A stretch of 36,523 nt of DNA from contig CANRBR010000005.1 in NCBI GenBank assembly GCA_947628915.1, positions 1-36,523 of the forward strand, written 5' to 3'. The notes under the pieces are model-generated. The model did not search any database. It was not told the origin of the DNA and saw only the letters and a list, made by a program, of their open reading frames with translations. This document shows positions 9,530 through 19,497 of this stretch, one piece after another; position 1 is the first letter of the stretch, and the number at the start of each line of letters is the position of its first letter. The DNA comes from an uncultured Bacilli bacterium (GTDB lineage: Bacteria > Bacillota_I > Bacilli_A > RF39 > UBA660). The position numbers and the translations under genes were made by a program.

Positions 9530-9931
9530 ATGACAAAAGAAATAAAATTAAAATATAGAAAAATAAATTTAAAAATAGAAGATTTTGATGGTTATATAAC
9601 TAAAATTGAAAGTATAATAGGGCCTATTAAAAATATTATAGTAGAAGTAGAAGTAAAAAAAATTAAAGTATATGAATATAAAGATAGTATATCTTTACTT
9701 TGTAATATAGAAGATAATACAGGAAGTATGACTGCATTTCTAATTGGCAGTAGAGATGATATGAAAGAAATAGTTAATTTATTAAAAGAAAATAATAGAT
9801 ACTTAATATGTGGTGGTGTATCCATTCCAGATTTTGAAGATTTAGATGAAGTATCTGAATTATATGGTAATTTAGATAAAGAATTTAATTTAGAAAAGAT
9901 ATTATTTGTTAAAGCAATAGAAAAAATATAG
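9530..9931 (+). CDS. Small protein with probable OB-fold
   Basis: 'SLLCNIEDNTGSMTAFLIGSRDD' resembles OB-fold nucleic-acid-binding segments; RBS ggaggt. Confidence 0.55.
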   Translation: MTKEIKLKYRKINLKIEDFDGYITKIESIIGPIKNIIVEVEVKKIKVYEYKDSISLLCNIEDNTGSMTAFLIGSRDDMKEIVNLLKENNRYLICGGVSIPDFEDLDEVSELYGNLDKEFNLEKILFVKAIEKI

Positions 9932-9940
9932 GAGTATTTT

Positions 9941-10579
9941 ATGAAAAAAAGACTTAAAGATTATATAGAAAATGACCATACTTTTGATAAGAAGACAATG
10001 TTTGGAATAATATGTTTAATGATTGTAATAAGTGGTATTTTCGGATTTATATTTGAATATATATTCTATTATTTTAATGGTGGTATGAAAATGTTTTATT
10101 GGAGAGGTGGAAACTTCCTTCCTTGGATAAATATATATGCAATAGGAGCAGTGGGAATATATTTTCTAACTTATAAATATAGAAAAAAGCCATTAAAAGT
10201 ATTTTTATTAAGTATGATAATATGTGGGGTTTTAGAGTATATAGGTGGTCTTGGATTATATGTTATAGGTGATGGATTTAGATGTTGGGACTATAATACT
10301 GAGATATTAAGTTTTGGAAGTATTGGAGGATTTGTATGCGTTAGAAGTGTATTATCGTTTGGATTTGCAAGTTTACTTTTAATGTATTTTGTAGTACCAA
10401 TTATATTTTACTTAGCAAGTCATATGAATAAAAAGTTATTTTTAACTATTAGTATAACACTCTGTTCTATAATACTTATAGATGAAATATATAATTTAGC
10501 AATAGCAAGAATTTTTAAACTTCCAAGAGCATCCGATATATACAAAAAACTTGGAATGCACTATGTAAAATTCAATTAA
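9941..10579 (+). CDS. Putative ABC-transporter type IV / CmpB-like membrane protein
   Basis: Multi-TM; 'FYWRGGNFLPWINIYAIGAVGIYFL', 'EYIGG', 'CWDYNTEILSFGSIGGFVCVRSVLSFG' motifs. Confidence 0.75.
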   Translation: MKKRLKDYIENDHTFDKKTMFGIICLMIVISGIFGFIFEYIFYYFNGGMKMFYWRGGNFLPWINIYAIGAVGIYFLTYKYRKKPLKVFLLSMIICGVLEYIGGLGLYVIGDGFRCWDYNTEILSFGSIGGFVCVRSVLSFGFASLLLMYFVVPIIFYLASHMNKKLFLTISITLCSIILIDEIYNLAIARIFKLPRASDIYKKLGMHYVKFN

Positions 10580-10615
10580 CTGTATCAGTGTATTTGGAAA
10601 GTTAGGAAGATAAAT

Positions 10616-11095
10616 ATGAATAAAACAGTAATTATCCCTTTAGTAATATTAATAATTATAGTATTTATAATATTTGTTTTAAATATTAATAGTAATGATA
10701 ATAAGAGTAACAATAACAAAGGAGAAAATATGGTAGTTGATGAAATAAAAATAAGTGTAAATAACGAAGAACTGATAGTAAAACTAGAAGATAATTCATC
10801 TAGTAGGGCATTAGTAGAAAAGTTAAAAGAAAAAGATTTAGTTATAAATGCGGAAGATTATGGTAATTTTGAAAAAGTTGGGAGTTTAGGTTTTAATCTT
10901 CCAACAAACGATACAAATATTACAACAACACCTGGTGATTTAATTCTTTATCATGGCAATCAAATAACTCTATACTATGATACTAATACTTGGACATTTA
11001 CACGTCTTGGAAAAGTAAAAAATAAAACTAAAGAAGAATTAAAAGAAATATTAGGTAGTGGGGATGTAGTACTTACACTTTCACTTAATAAATAA
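10616..11095 (+). CDS. Membrane-anchored cyclophilin-like fold protein
   Basis: N-terminal TM; 'DEIKISVNNEELIVKLEDNSSSRALVEKL...TTTPGDLILYHGNQITLYYDTNTWTFTRLGKV' matches cyclophilin-like family pattern. Confidence 0.75.
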   Translation: MNKTVIIPLVILIIIVFIIFVLNINSNDNKSNNNKGENMVVDEIKISVNNEELIVKLEDNSSSRALVEKLKEKDLVINAEDYGNFEKVGSLGFNLPTNDTNITTTPGDLILYHGNQITLYYDTNTWTFTRLGKVKNKTKEELKEILGSGDVVLTLSLNK

Positions 11096-11120
11096 TATTA
11101 AGTTATGTTAAAAGAGGATA

Positions 11121-11147
11121 AAAAAACGATTTATTTCGTTTTTTTTG
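11121..11147 (+). terminator. Intrinsic terminator
   Basis: aaaaaacga-ttatt-tcgtttttt hairpin. Confidence 0.75.
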
Positions 11148-11238
11148 TTTCATTTGTATAAATTTGTAGTATAATATTCTCTTGCAAATATAGTAATTTA
11201 TATTTTGTTATTAAATATTATAGTATGAAGGTGGTTTT

Positions 11239-14200
11239 ATGAAAAAGATAACTGATTTTATAGTTAATAAAAGATATTTTATACTTATATTATTTTTAAT
11301 ATTTACAGTATCATCTCTGTTAATATCTAGTAAAGTTAATGTAAATTATGATATATCTAAGTATTTGCCAAGTTCTTCTGAAACTAGAATTGGTATGGAT
11401 ATAATGGATAGTGAGTTTGATACAAATCTGAGTACTTTAAACGTTATGGTTAAAGATATTAAGAGTGTGGATGATTCAATAAAGTATTTAGAAAATATAA
11501 AAAATGTAAGTAAAGTAGAGTCTAAAACTAAAGGTGATTATACACTTTTTATACTCACATTAGATGCCAAAGATGATTCAAAAGAGGCAAGTGTAGTATA
11601 CGATAGTGTATCTGAGTATTTTTCATCAAACTTAGTTGATACATCAGGAGATGTATCTGATTACAATAAGACAGTTTTACCTTTTTATATAATAGTTCTT
11701 GCTGTTGCAAGTGCTTTAGTAATACTAGTTATAATGTGTGAGTCATATATAGAACCATTTCTATTTTTAATAGCAATCCTAATTGCAGTTGCTCTAAATA
11801 GTGGGACTAATATAATATTTTCAAGTGTATCTAATATTACTAACTCAATTTCAGCGATACTTCAGATGGCACTATCTATGGACTATTCTATAATGCTTAT
11901 GAATAGATATAGACAAGAAAGAGCTACACAAGATAAAATACCTGCTATGAAAAATGCTTTGTATCACTCATTTAAAGCGATATCAAGTAGTTCAATTACT
12001 ACAGTAGTAGGTCTAATTGCCTTAGTATTTATGAGTTTTACAATAGGTAGAGATTTAGGATTTGTACTTGCTAAAGGAGTATTCTTAAGTTTAGTTAGTA
12101 TATTTACAGTACTACCTTGTCTAATTCTTATGTGTGACAAATTAATATTTAAATTTAAAAAGAAAAGTCCTATAATAACACTTAACAAAGTAGGAAAAAT
12201 ATCTTATAAACTTAGATATTTTGCTTTAATACTATTTATAGTTATATTTATAACAAGTTACTTTTTAAAAGGTAATTTACAAATAGTATATACATCATCT
12301 GGTACAGATGAGATAGAAGATGTATTTACTCTAAATAATCAAATGGGTATTATATATGAAAACAAGGATGAAGAGACTATTTCAAATTACTGTAAAAAAT
12401 TAGAAGAAAATGGTAATGTAGATGAAGTCCTTTGTTACGGTAATACCATTAATATGCCTCTTACTTATGATAAGTTAAATGATAAACTTAACGATTTAGG
12501 GTATGATACAAATGTAGAAGATTACTTATTAAAAATAGTTTATTATCACTACCACAACAAATCAGAAAATAATAAGATAAATCTAAATGACCTTTTAAAG
12601 TTTATTAAAAGTGATATTTACAAAAACGATAAAATGAGTAAAGATATAGATAGTAATATGAAAAGTGATATAGAACTTTTAAGTAATTTTACTGATACTA
12701 ATAAAGTAAATAAGAAAAGAACTATAAAAGAGTTATCCGATATACTAAGCATTAAAGAAGATGTTGTAAAAGATTTAATGGTATATTATAACTCTAAAAA
12801 TATAGATAAGAAAATGACTATAAAAGAGTTTGTTACTTTTATGAATAGTTATGTTTTAAATAGTAAATATAAGAGTAGTGTTACTGATGAAATGAAAAGC
12901 AATTTAAATAAAATATCTAAATTTATAGATAGTGACACTATAAATAAAAAGATGGATTCAAAAGAAATCTCTAATCTATTTGGAATAGATGAAAATCTTG
13001 TAAAGAGTTTATTTACATATTACTTAAGTAAAGGTAATATAGAAGATACTCTTACACTAGGTGAGTTTGCTTTAATAGCCAATAACACATTAAATACTGG
13101 ATATGAGGTAAGTGATGAGGTCAAAAGTGATTTAGAGTTACTTCTTAAATTAAGTGATAAAGATACTATAAATAAAGAAATGACAATAAGTGAGATAGCA
13201 GAATTCTTTGAAATACAAGAATACGAACCATATTTATCTTTAATCACACAAAAACCTATAACTCCAATTAAATTTGTTGAAACTATATTAAATAGTCCGC
13301 TATATTTAAGTTTTATAACATCAAACTCACCAGAGTTAGAACCAAAACTAAAGAAAGCATACTTTATAATGAATAGTACAAATAGTGATACTAAATATAC
13401 ATATGAAGAAATTAGTACAAATCTAGGTATAGATATAGATATGTCTAAAAATGTTTATAGTGTATATTTATCAAGTAGTCTTAAATTAACTCCAGTAGAG
13501 TTTGTAGACTTTATACTATCTAGTAAAGATGATGAAATTTTAAAAGGTAACTTAGATAGTAATACTCTTAACGAATTAACTTTACTTAAAACGATTATGG
13601 AAAGTGTATTAAATAGTAGTACATATACATATAAAGAGTTATCAAAGGTGTTAAATATAGATAGTAATTCTTTATCACTTGTATATTCACTTTATGATTT
13701 ACAAAATAAATCACTTGATATATCTTATAAAGATTTTATAGGTTTCTTAGTAAATGATGTATCAAAAAATACACAATATAAAAATAACTTTGATGAAGAA
13801 TCACTAAATAGATTAGAGACTGTAAATACAATTATAAATGATTCTATTAATAATAAAAAATATACTAAAGATGAAGTATATAATATACTTTCAAAACTAT
13901 CTAATAATTTAGATAAAAACTTAATAGATTTAGTATACATATATTATGGTAGTAAAAACGAATATAATAAAGAGTGGACACTTACAATAGAAGAGTTTTC
14001 AAGATATTTAAATGAAGAAATTTTAAATGATAAAAGGTTTGAAAGTTATATAGATGATAGCATGAAAGAGGATATACTTAATTCTAAAGACAGTATTAAA
14101 GATGCTAAAGAACTTTTAATAGGGGATAAATACTCACGTGTAGTTATTAATACTAATTTACTACCTGAATCTAAAGAGACATTTGAATTTATAAAAAATA

Positions 14201-14781
14201 TTAAAGATGATTTGAGTAGTGAGACTAGTAAGTTTTATGTAGTTGGAGATTCTTTAGTTGCTTATGAGATGAGCAATACCTTTAACTCAGAACTTAACTT
14301 TATTACAATACTTACTATGATATTTATATTTGTTGTAGTAGTTGTAACATTTAAATCTATTTTAATACCAATAATACTTGTATTATTAATAGAGTGTGCG
14401 GTATTCTTAACTATGGGTATATTATCATTTATGGGTTCAGTATACTTTATATCAATATTAATAGTTCAAAGTATTTTAATGGGTGCGACTATTGATTATG
14501 CAATACTTTATACTTCTTATTATATTGAAGCAAGAGAAAAAAATGATATTAAAACATCTATTATAAGTGCCTATAACAATTCAATTCATACTATACTTAC
14601 AAGCGCACTTGTACTTATAATTGTTACATTCATAGTAGGTAAATTCTCTAGTGCGGTTGCATCAAAGATATGTATGACATTATCAGAAGGAACACTTTGT
14701 TCTGCCTTGTTAATACTTATATTACTTCCTGCAGTTATTGCAGCATGTGATAAATTCTTAATTAAAAAGCATAAAAAATAA
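11239..14781 (+). CDS. MMPL/RND-family transporter with a large extracytoplasmic insert of degenerate helical repeats
   Basis: N- and C-terminal TM bundles ('ALSMDYSIMLMNRYRQE', 'GATIDYAILYTSYYIEARE'); central ~490 aa repetitive region. Confidence 0.85.
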   Translation: MKKITDFIVNKRYFILILFLIFTVSSLLISSKVNVNYDISKYLPSSSETRIGMDIMDSEFDTNLSTLNVMVKDIKSVDDSIKYLENIKNVSKVESKTKGDYTLFILTLDAKDDSKEASVVYDSVSEYFSSNLVDTSGDVSDYNKTVLPFYIIVLAVASALVILVIMCESYIEPFLFLIAILIAVALNSGTNIIFSSVSNITNSISAILQMALSMDYSIMLMNRYRQERATQDKIPAMKNALYHSFKAISSSSITTVVGLIALVFMSFTIGRDLGFVLAKGVFLSLVSIFTVLPCLILMCDKLIFKFKKKSPIITLNKVGKISYKLRYFALILFIVIFITSYFLKGNLQIVYTSSGTDEIEDVFTLNNQMGIIYENKDEETISNYCKKLEENGNVDEVLCYGNTINMPLTYDKLNDKLNDLGYDTNVEDYLLKIVYYHYHNKSENNKINLNDLLKFIKSDIYKNDKMSKDIDSNMKSDIELLSNFTDTNKVNKKRTIKELSDILSIKEDVVKDLMVYYNSKNIDKKMTIKEFVTFMNSYVLNSKYKSSVTDEMKSNLNKISKFIDSDTINKKMDSKEISNLFGIDENLVKSLFTYYLSKGNIEDTLTLGEFALIANNTLNTGYEVSDEVKSDLELLLKLSDKDTINKEMTISEIAEFFEIQEYEPYLSLITQKPITPIKFVETILNSPLYLSFITSNSPELEPKLKKAYFIMNSTNSDTKYTYEEISTNLGIDIDMSKNVYSVYLSSSLKLTPVEFVDFILSSKDDEILKGNLDSNTLNELTLLKTIMESVLNSSTYTYKELSKVLNIDSNSLSLVYSLYDLQNKSLDISYKDFIGFLVNDVSKNTQYKNNFDEESLNRLETVNTIINDSINNKKYTKDEVYNILSKLSNNLDKNLIDLVYIYYGSKNEYNKEWTLTIEEFSRYLNEEILNDKRFESYIDDSMKEDILNSKDSIKDAKELLIGDKYSRVVINTNLLPESKETFEFIKNIKDDLSSETSKFYVVGDSLVAYEMSNTFNSELNFITILTMIFIFVVVVVTFKSILIPIILVLLIECAVFLTMGILSFMGSVYFISILIVQSILMGATIDYAILYTSYYIEAREKNDIKTSIISAYNNSIHTILTSALVLIIVTFIVGKFSSAVASKICMTLSEGTLCSALLILILLPAVIAACDKFLIKKHKK

Positions 14782-14804
14782 AACTGGCATCTGTCAGTTT
14801 TTAT
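14780..14804 (+). terminator. Intrinsic terminator of the MMPL gene
   Basis: aaactg...cagtttttatt hairpin directly after stop. Confidence 0.65.
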
Positions 14805-14884
14805 TGTATAAAGAAACAAAAAATGTAGTAATAACTATTATTAACAAAAGTATATTAAATTTGTTATTTTTTTAATTTGTTCGC

Positions 14885-14913
14885 TTGTTTTAGCTTTAAA
14901 ATTATTGTATAAT
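14885..14913 (+). promoter_or_regulatory. Promoter of small toxin-like peptide mRNA
   Basis: ttgttt 14885-14890, N17, tataat 14908-14913. Confidence 0.7.
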
Positions 14914-14979
14914 TTTCACTAGGAAATACGATAACTGTTGAGTACTTGCCAACTTCTTACAGGAAGGAGGCTTGATATT

Positions 14980-15069
14980 ATGAAGAAAAAAGATTTATTA
15001 ATCTCGTTTCTAATATTAATTATCATTTTATTAATAGTCTCTTTAATGATTCTATGCATAAAAAAATAG
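14980..15069 (+). CDS. 29-aa hydrophobic peptide, putative type I toxin
   Basis: MKKKDLLISFLILIIILLIVSLMILCIKK; RBS ggaggc; SD within a hairpin; convergent antisense transcript predicted. Confidence 0.7.
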   Translation: MKKKDLLISFLILIIILLIVSLMILCIKK

Positions 15070-15190
15070 TACTCAATCTGCAATTAGATTAAGTACTTCA
15101 ATTAGATTAAGTATAACTTAATAATAGGGTAAGTACTCAACACAGCAAAGTTAAGTATTTCCCTTTTTATTTTATGCAAATTTCCTTGCT
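15055..15190 (-). ncRNA. Putative antisense antitoxin RNA overlapping the 3' end of the 29-aa peptide mRNA
   Basis: Minus-strand promoter TTGCAT (15220-15225) N17 TAATAT (15197-15202); minus-strand terminator agtacttaatct-aattgc-agattgagtact-attttttt. Confidence 0.65.
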
Positions 15191-15345
15191 AAATACATAT
15201 TATCACAAAATTAATGTTTATGCAAGTTTCAAATAAAATTAAATTTATTAAATCTTTAATTATAACAGGTATATAACTTATAATATGTTAATCTTATAAA
15301 ATAAAAAGTATTATTTGTATAACTGTAAAACTTAATTTATAAATT

Positions 15346-15579
15346 CTATTCGACATCATCAAAAAAATCTTTAGGATTAATGTTTAGTGCCTTTGCAATT
15401 TTTTGCAAAGTATCTAATGAAAATTGTTTTGTACACCCACTTTTTGTTTCAATTTTCTTTAGATAATCAACACTTATATTACTTTCCATCGCAAGTTTAA
15501 CCTGTGTCCACCCCTTTAATTTCCTTTGTTTTTTAATATTCCTAGACACTAAATAATAGATATTGTAATCATCTTTCAT
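15346..15579 (-). CDS. XRE-family HTH transcriptional regulator
   Basis: 'NIKKQRKLKGWTQVKLAMESNISVDYLKKIETKSG...LDTLQKIAKALNINPKDFF'; start assigned at MKDDYN. Confidence 0.85.
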   Translation of the reverse strand: MKDDYNIYYLVSRNIKKQRKLKGWTQVKLAMESNISVDYLKKIETKSGCTKQFSLDTLQKIAKALNINPKDFFDDVE

Positions 15580-15656
15580 AAATTCACACTTTCTTCTATT
15601 AGTATTCATCATAATAATTTTCTCATTAAAAAATAATATAAAATTTACGTTATAGT

Positions 15657-15676
15657 ACACTTTTGTAAAAAAGTGT
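15657..15676. promoter_or_regulatory. 20-bp palindrome between divergent XRE gene and lipoprotein array, candidate XRE operator
   Basis: acactttt-gtaa-aaaagtgt, directly upstream of tataat at 15679-15684. Confidence 0.6.
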
Positions 15677-15710
15677 GTTATAATGTAATTGTAGAGTAGG
15701 AGTTAGATTT

Positions 15711-16781
15711 ATGAAAAAGACATTTTTATTTAGTTTATTATTTGTAAGTTTAATATTAGTACTTAGTGGTTGTTTTGAAACAAAAGAAGAAAAAGTAAAG
15801 AGAAAAGAATATTCAAAACAGGCAAGTACAAATGCAGTTAACTATGTAAAAAATAAATATGGATTTACCCCAAAGGTTGTAAGTACAAACTGTACTTTTG
15901 ATAGTTCAGACATGTTTTTAAGTAATTGTAATGATACAACGAATGTTATTCTTGAATATAATGGTAAAAAATTTCACGTGTTTATTGATGGCAGTAAAGA
16001 AAGTACTGAAGGAAAAGATAACTATCAATATGATGAAATAGTTAATGATTTATTAGAAGCAATAAAAAAAGACATTAATGTAGAACCGTATAAATATAAT
16101 ATTTTTTATGGATATGGTGATGTTGAAGGGTTAATAGATACATATTATGATGGAAATAATTTGGGTGAAATATTTAAAGAAGTAATGGTATATATTTCAT
16201 TAGATTATGTAAATAATATAAATCTAGAAATGCTTCAAAATATTAATTTAACACAGACTTTAAATGCTTATAGTATATATTTGATAAATTATAAATCAGA
16301 AGATTTAGCAAAAGTATATAGTAGGGAATCATATTCTGATATTAATATTTATGAAATTGCGCCTAGTATAAATGATGCATTAATAATAAATAAAAGTGAA
16401 AGAAAATATTACAAATTTAATTTAAAACAGTTTGATGGTATTTATTATGGGGATGTTAAAAACAATGAAGAAGTAAGTTTGAGTTATGGACAAATGAGTA
16501 ATCCTGAAAATTGGGAAGGACGTGGCGCTCATAATCCAACTCAGATAACCAGGACATATAGTATAGACGCAACACTTGATTCTATTTATATATATATTCC
16601 ATTAAGTATGTTAGGAAATACTGAAAATTTAGATGTTGCATATGAGTGTGAAAGAAATGGAGAAACATATTATAATACCTCTCGATTAAAGGCTTATAAA
16701 AATTCTACTTATGCAGTTAGTAGTATACAATTAAATTCTTGCACTAATCCTAAATTTGCAGTATTTAAAAGTAAATATTAA
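15711..16781 (+). CDS. Lipoprotein
   Basis: Signal peptide with lipobox LVLSGCF; RBS agtaggag. Confidence 0.75.
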   Translation: MKKTFLFSLLFVSLILVLSGCFETKEEKVKRKEYSKQASTNAVNYVKNKYGFTPKVVSTNCTFDSSDMFLSNCNDTTNVILEYNGKKFHVFIDGSKESTEGKDNYQYDEIVNDLLEAIKKDINVEPYKYNIFYGYGDVEGLIDTYYDGNNLGEIFKEVMVYISLDYVNNINLEMLQNINLTQTLNAYSIYLINYKSEDLAKVYSRESYSDINIYEIAPSINDALIINKSERKYYKFNLKQFDGIYYGDVKNNEEVSLSYGQMSNPENWEGRGAHNPTQITRTYSIDATLDSIYIYIPLSMLGNTENLDVAYECERNGETYYNTSRLKAYKNSTYAVSSIQLNSCTNPKFAVFKSKY

Positions 16782-16792
16782 GAGGTGAGATT

Positions 16793-17353
16793 ATGATATG
16801 TAAAAAGTGTGGAAGTAATATAATAGATGGAAGTAAGTTTTGTACAAACTGTGGAGCAAGTGTTGAAGAAGTTAGTAATCAACAACAAAATTATCAAGTA
16901 AATGATACTTTAACAAAAAAAGAAATAAAAAGAATAGAAAAGGAAGAAAAGAAAAAAATACTGAAAGCAAGAGAAATAATAGGAACTGATTATCTAGTAA
17001 CTTTAATACTAATCAATGTTCCATTTGTTTTACTCTGTAATTTTTATTTAAACGATTATGTTATTATCAAAATTATATTAGGTTATGTTTGGTATTTATT
17101 ATTACCTTTATTAGGAGCGTATTTAATAAAATTAATACATTTCAAAAAACTTCAAAAATATATAACTTTAGATAATTATAAAAAAATAAAAAGATATTCA
17201 ATTATGGATTTAGTTATATTAGGATTCTTCCATGTAGGAATAAATTTAAATATATTTGCTATTCCTGTAATAATATCTTATGTATTATCTGTTATATACA
17301 TAATGTATGAAATGGATAAAATTTATAAAACTAAATTAGGAGTGAGATTATGA
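16793..17353 (+). CDS. Zinc-ribbon membrane protein
   Basis: MICKKCGSNIIDGSKFCTNCGAS zinc ribbon followed by TM segments. Confidence 0.8.
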   Translation: MICKKCGSNIIDGSKFCTNCGASVEEVSNQQQNYQVNDTLTKKEIKRIEKEEKKKILKAREIIGTDYLVTLILINVPFVLLCNFYLNDYVIIKIILGYVWYLLLPLLGAYLIKLIHFKKLQKYITLDNYKKIKRYSIMDLVILGFFHVGINLNIFAIPVIISYVLSVIYIMYEMDKIYKTKLGVRL

Positions 17354-18138
17354 TTTGTAAAAAGTGTGGAAGTAATGTAATAGTTGGAAGTAAATTTTGT
17401 ATGAATTGTGGAGCAAGTATTGAAGAAGTTAGTAACAATCAAATTGTTCAAGAACAAACAAATCAAAATACCGTTTTGAATAATAATATTGATGCTAATA
17501 ATTTAAACCAAAGTCATATGCAAGGAGATACAAATAACTCAAATTTAAATAATAATTTTAAAAAAGATAATAAAAAATTAATTATACTATTTTCTATAAT
17601 AGGAGGATTAGTATTATTAGGTGTCGTTATAACACTAATTATGTTTTCATTAATTCCAAATAAAGATACTATTAATGATTCTAATAGCAACTATGAAGAA
17701 AATACCAATGATGTTGAAGTTGAAGAAAGTGGTAAAAGGATTGGTACTGAAGAGTTTGGATATGTAACTGTTCCAGATAATTGGGTCAGATTTTATGATG
17801 TGGATGGCTCTAGTACATATCAATATAGTTATGCTGGTATATGGATTGTAACTTTATATGCAGTTCCAAAAACACAAATAGATGCAAAATCTTATGCATC
17901 AAATGTTAGATATGCTATGGAATATGAAGAAGGTGCAACAAATGTTACAGGTGCAACAGTAACTTTAGGAAAATATAATGCATATCAAGTGTATGGATAT
18001 TATCCTGATGATAATGTTTGGTTAGTTTCTTGGTATTTTGAAGCAGAAGATGGTAAAACACATTATCTTTCAATAGAGGGGCCAGATAGATATAGTGATA
18101 ACTTTAATATTGCAAATACATTTTCGTTAGAGAAATAA
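17350..18138 (+). CDS. Zinc-ribbon protein with single TM and extracytoplasmic domain
   Basis: MICKKCGSNVIVGSKFCMNCGAS, TM 'KLIILFSIIGGLVLLGVVITLIMFSLI'; 4-bp overlap with previous CDS. Confidence 0.8.
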   Translation: MICKKCGSNVIVGSKFCMNCGASIEEVSNNQIVQEQTNQNTVLNNNIDANNLNQSHMQGDTNNSNLNNNFKKDNKKLIILFSIIGGLVLLGVVITLIMFSLIPNKDTINDSNSNYEENTNDVEVEESGKRIGTEEFGYVTVPDNWVRFYDVDGSSTYQYSYAGIWIVTLYAVPKTQIDAKSYASNVRYAMEYEEGATNVTGATVTLGKYNAYQVYGYYPDDNVWLVSWYFEAEDGKTHYLSIEGPDRYSDNFNIANTFSLEK

Positions 18139-18198
18139 AAAATATCTATCATAAAAGGGTTTTGTATAAAAATTTAAAGAAGTTATTAAAGGAGAATT

Positions 18199-18831
18199 AT
18201 GAAAAAAATAGTTTTGAATTTAACTTGCTTTATTATTTTAGTAGGATTTATAACTAGTTGCTCTAACAATATTCCTCAAAAAGCAAAAAAATATTTGGAA
18301 AACAAGTATGGTGAATCATTTATATTGAATTCATCCATAGGCAGCAGCACAGATCAATCAAACTATGAGATATTCTTTTATTCGGAATCACATCCAAATA
18401 ATATTGTAAAGGTATATTATGAAAATAAAGAATTCAAAGATAATTACTATGGGATCTTAATTAATGATGAATATAAATTAATGCTAGATAGTATCTTAAA
18501 TAAGCATTTTAATCAAATAAAATATTATTTCAATTTTACAGCAAATTATTTTGATAGTAGTTTAGTTAATAAAAATCAATTTCAAGATGCTATAAGTCAT
18601 TTTAAAGAATCTTTTTATTCCAATACTTTAATTTTCATAAACGATGATAACAATTTAACAGAATATGAATTTAATAATATTTTAAATGAATTACAAAACA
18701 AGGGATTGACAGGATACATAGCAATATACAGGTTATCAACAAGTGAATATGATTCTATTACTGATAGCAATTACAATAAATTTTTAAGTGAAAGTTATGA
18801 GATAAAGCCAATATTTAAGGCTACATATTAA
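18199..18831 (+). CDS. Lipoprotein (paralogous array member)
   Basis: Signal peptide with FITSCSN lipobox; 'KKYLENKYGESF' shared motif; RBS aaaggag. Confidence 0.7.
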   Translation: MKKIVLNLTCFIILVGFITSCSNNIPQKAKKYLENKYGESFILNSSIGSSTDQSNYEIFFYSESHPNNIVKVYYENKEFKDNYYGILINDEYKLMLDSILNKHFNQIKYYFNFTANYFDSSLVNKNQFQDAISHFKESFYSNTLIFINDDNNLTEYEFNNILNELQNKGLTGYIAIYRLSTSEYDSITDSNYNKFLSESYEIKPIFKATY

Positions 18832-18883
18832 ATTTTAAAATGTATAGTTAATTAAATATTTAAAGACTAATTAAAGGAGAATT

Positions 18884-19489
18884 ATGAAAAAAATAGTTTT
18901 AAGTACGATATGTATGATTGTTTTATTAGGATTAGTTGGGTGTGGTAAACCTTCAAAATCAGAAGGTGTTATGGAATATTTAAACGAAGAATATCCAGAT
19001 GAGAAATTTACAATAATTGATAAAGAATATTTAGAACAAGTGGAAGGAAATTGTAATGAAGATGGATATAGTTATACAGTTAAATCAAATGATACAAATA
19101 TTGAATTTACAGTAAAAGATATTTATGAAGAAACAAGTTATGGCACTTGTAATTATGGTTTAACTGATAATTATAGATTAAATTCAATGAAAAAATATGA
19201 ATCTGAATTTAATGATAGTAGGTTATTTATTGGTGAAGGTGAACAATGGATGATAACAATTAAAGTAAATTATGAAGACTTTAATTCTTCAACTGAACTT
19301 GCAAATGTGTTATATAATTTTAAGACATTTTACGAAAATAAAAAGCCATTTACAAAAGATAGTGATGTTGAAGTACACATATATAAACTAGGAGTGCAAC
19401 TTCATGGGAATGTGAAATTAACGTATAGTAATCGAAATATAACATTATCAGATATAAAAAACGATATAGAAGAAATAATTAATAATTAG
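18884..19489 (+). CDS. Lipoprotein (paralogous array member)
   Basis: LGLVGCG lipobox; nearly identical signal region to next gene. Confidence 0.8.
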   Translation: MKKIVLSTICMIVLLGLVGCGKPSKSEGVMEYLNEEYPDEKFTIIDKEYLEQVEGNCNEDGYSYTVKSNDTNIEFTVKDIYEETSYGTCNYGLTDNYRLNSMKKYESEFNDSRLFIGEGEQWMITIKVNYEDFNSSTELANVLYNFKTFYENKKPFTKDSDVEVHIYKLGVQLHGNVKLTYSNRNITLSDIKNDIEEIINN

Positions 19490-19497
19490 GTGGTTTT

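Noticed and set aside
14821-14880. AT-rich stretch as possible attachment site or repeat
   Set aside because: No duplication of it found elsewhere in the window; likely ordinary intergenic DNA.
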